From: Synechococcales cyanobacterium PMM_0082 | Lineage (GTDB): Bacteria > Cyanobacteriota > Cyanobacteriia > Pseudanabaenales > Pseudanabaenaceae | Direction: 5' to 3' | Length of the DNA: 34,396 nucleotides | Assembly (NCBI GenBank): GCA_949127865.1 | Contig: CASBQR010000188.1 | Location: forward strand, 1 to 34,396 | Made by a program: the position numbers and the translations under genes | Notes under the pieces: generated by a model | Seen by the model: the letters and a program-made list of their open reading frames with translations, nothing else | What the model was told of the DNA's origin: nothing | Databases searched by the model: none | In this document: positions 33,545 through 34,396 of the stretch, one piece after another | How positions within the stretch are numbered: position 1 is the first letter of the stretch | Layout: each line of letters opens with the position of its first letter

Positions 33545-34294
33545 ATGGATTTTTGGTTGAAATTCTGGTTTACCACAAGTGGAACATGGATCAATGTTGC
33601 CACCATTTTGATCGGAACAATATGCGGATTTTTATTGCAAGATCGGCTGGCACCAAGAGTGCAAAAAATTGTCACTCAGGCGATTGCTTTAGTTTGTATA
33701 TTCGTCAGCTTAAATATGGCGAGCAACCTCAATCGGATCAAAGCTGGGCATCTTGACGGCACTATTCTGGCATTAGTAGCGATGATTTTAGGGGGAATGT
33801 TAGGGGAATGGTGGCAATTGGAAAAAAGATTAGAAGGTATCGGTGATTGGTTAAAGCATAAATTTAAAGGGAGTGGCAAATTTACTGAAGGTTTTGTCGC
33901 CGCTAGTTTATTGTTTTGTATTGGACCGATCGCTATTATTGGCAGTTTAAATAATGGCTTGAGGGGAGATAATACTTTACTAGTTCTCAAAGCCGTGATG
34001 GATGGCATGATTTCTATTCCTTTTACCACTAGTTTTGGGATCGGGGTGGGATTTTCGGCACTATCAATTTTGGGCTATCAAGGTAGTATTTCTCTGCTGG
34101 CAGGGGCGATCGCTCAGGTACTACCCGATCCCACAAATGCTCCTCAAATATTACTGGTTTCTGGAATTGGCGGGTTGTTACTTTTGGGTTTGGGACTAAA
34201 TCTTTTGGAGGTTACTAAAGTAAATTTAGCGGCTTTTTTGCCTAGTCTTGTCCTTGCTCCGATTTTTTATGCGATCGCTATATGGTTTAGCTAG
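33545..34294 (+). CDS. DUF554 family membrane protein
   Basis: This 249-residue protein has about six to seven hydrophobic segments and matches DUF554: TWINVATILIGTICGFLL at the start, ILALVAMILGGMLGEWW, and the hallmark FVAASLLFCIGPIAIIGSLN with NGLRGDN. The C-terminal half has GIGGLLLLGLGLNLLE. The family is widespread in bacteria and its transport or other role is not established. The ATG at 33545 is the start. It lies between the TnpB element and tRNA-Arg, with no obvious operon partner. Confidence 0.9.
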   Translation: MDFWLKFWFTTSGTWINVATILIGTICGFLLQDRLAPRVQKIVTQAIALVCIFVSLNMASNLNRIKAGHLDGTILALVAMILGGMLGEWWQLEKRLEGIGDWLKHKFKGSGKFTEGFVAASLLFCIGPIAIIGSLNNGLRGDNTLLVLKAVMDGMISIPFTTSFGIGVGFSALSILGYQGSISLLAGAIAQVLPDPTNAPQILLVSGIGGLLLLGLGLNLLEVTKVNLAAFLPSLVLAPIFYAIAIWFS

Positions 34295-34324
34295 TTTTTA
34301 TGTTATGCTTATTTCCTCACTCAG

Positions 34325-34396
34325 GGGCTTGTAGCTCAGTGGACTAGAGCACGTGGCTACGGACCACGGTGTCGGGGGTTCGAATCCCTCCTAGCC
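34325..34396 (+). tRNA. tRNA-Arg (ACG), cut by the window end
   Basis: The sequence starts GGGCTTG and TAGCTCAGT. The anticodon stem is CGTGG/CCACG with loop CTACGGA, giving anticodon ACG. The T arm is GGGGGTTCGAATCCC. The final acceptor base and discriminator lie past the window edge. One acceptor position (T6 opposite T) does not pair. Confidence 0.92.

Noticed and set aside
1-34396. CRISPR array
   Set aside because: No regular series of direct repeats with spacers was seen. The repeats found are single or double copies.
1-34396. GCGATCGC (HIP1) sites as binding sites of a special system
   Set aside because: They are scattered through genes and spacers as usual for cyanobacteria and need no local explanation.

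Overview
The window is chromosomal DNA from a cyanobacterium that makes phycobilisomes. The evidence is gene content: a CyanoP (PsbP-like) lipoprotein, the NdhS subunit of the photosynthetic NDH-1 complex, a CpcT/CpeT bilin lyase, a zinc-ribbon Ser/Thr kinase of cyanobacterial type, XisH/XisI remains and RNase J. The palindrome GCGATCGC (HIP1) is also scattered through genes and spacers. The DNA is AT-rich. A Pseudanabaena- or Synechococcus-like lineage is plausible, but I cannot fix the genus.

Layout. 1-1890 is an accessory strip: the tail of an IS66 transposase, an intact VapBC-type toxin-antitoxin pair, a decayed xisH/xisI relic and a short dispersed repeat. 1891-7073 holds argF, a DUF29-like gene, a RibD-C reductase, an antitoxin-like relic, a MoeB-rhodanese adenylyltransferase and an Mrp ATPase. 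7410-9533 holds a STAS protein facing a response-regulator/PP2C phosphatase, then CyanoP. 9705-12344 reads forward: a small unknown gene, an ABC-2 permease, a WecG/TagA glycosyltransferase and an FtsE-like ATPase. 12476-14558 reads backward: an HPt protein, leuB, purS and a small lipoprotein. tRNA-Gly(UCC) precedes a tightly coupled dnaJ / TusA-like / rsgA operon. 17468-20140 reads backward: ndhS, a half-size GDT1 protein, a DUF29 protein, frr, pyrH and tRNA-Gln(UUG). A kinase-FGE fusion follows, then the asd-dapA-rnj lysine/RNA-decay cluster, a DUF3143 gene and a Ctp protease. 28781-31268 holds a transglutaminase-like protein and a DUF6671 protein. A CpcT/CpeT lyase, a TnpB element with a divergent ribbon-helix-helix gene, a DUF554 membrane protein and a truncated tRNA-Arg(ACG) close the window.

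Most of the window is housekeeping. The most interesting signal is a hairpin family found three times on the same strand: at the tnpB right end, upstream of tnpB, and alone near 27.05 kb. All copies share CCCG-one unpaired base-CGCTN...NAGCG-CGGG, and the variable pair changes on both sides. This looks like a selected RNA structure, probably the TnpB guide-RNA (omegaRNA) scaffold, with one solitary copy and a TnpB that seems to have lost a short internal block. Other points are an in-frame xisH-to-xisI relic, a short repeat carrying CCCCGTTTTGGTTTTT, and a loop insertion in MoeB. No complete new defence or secretion system is evident.
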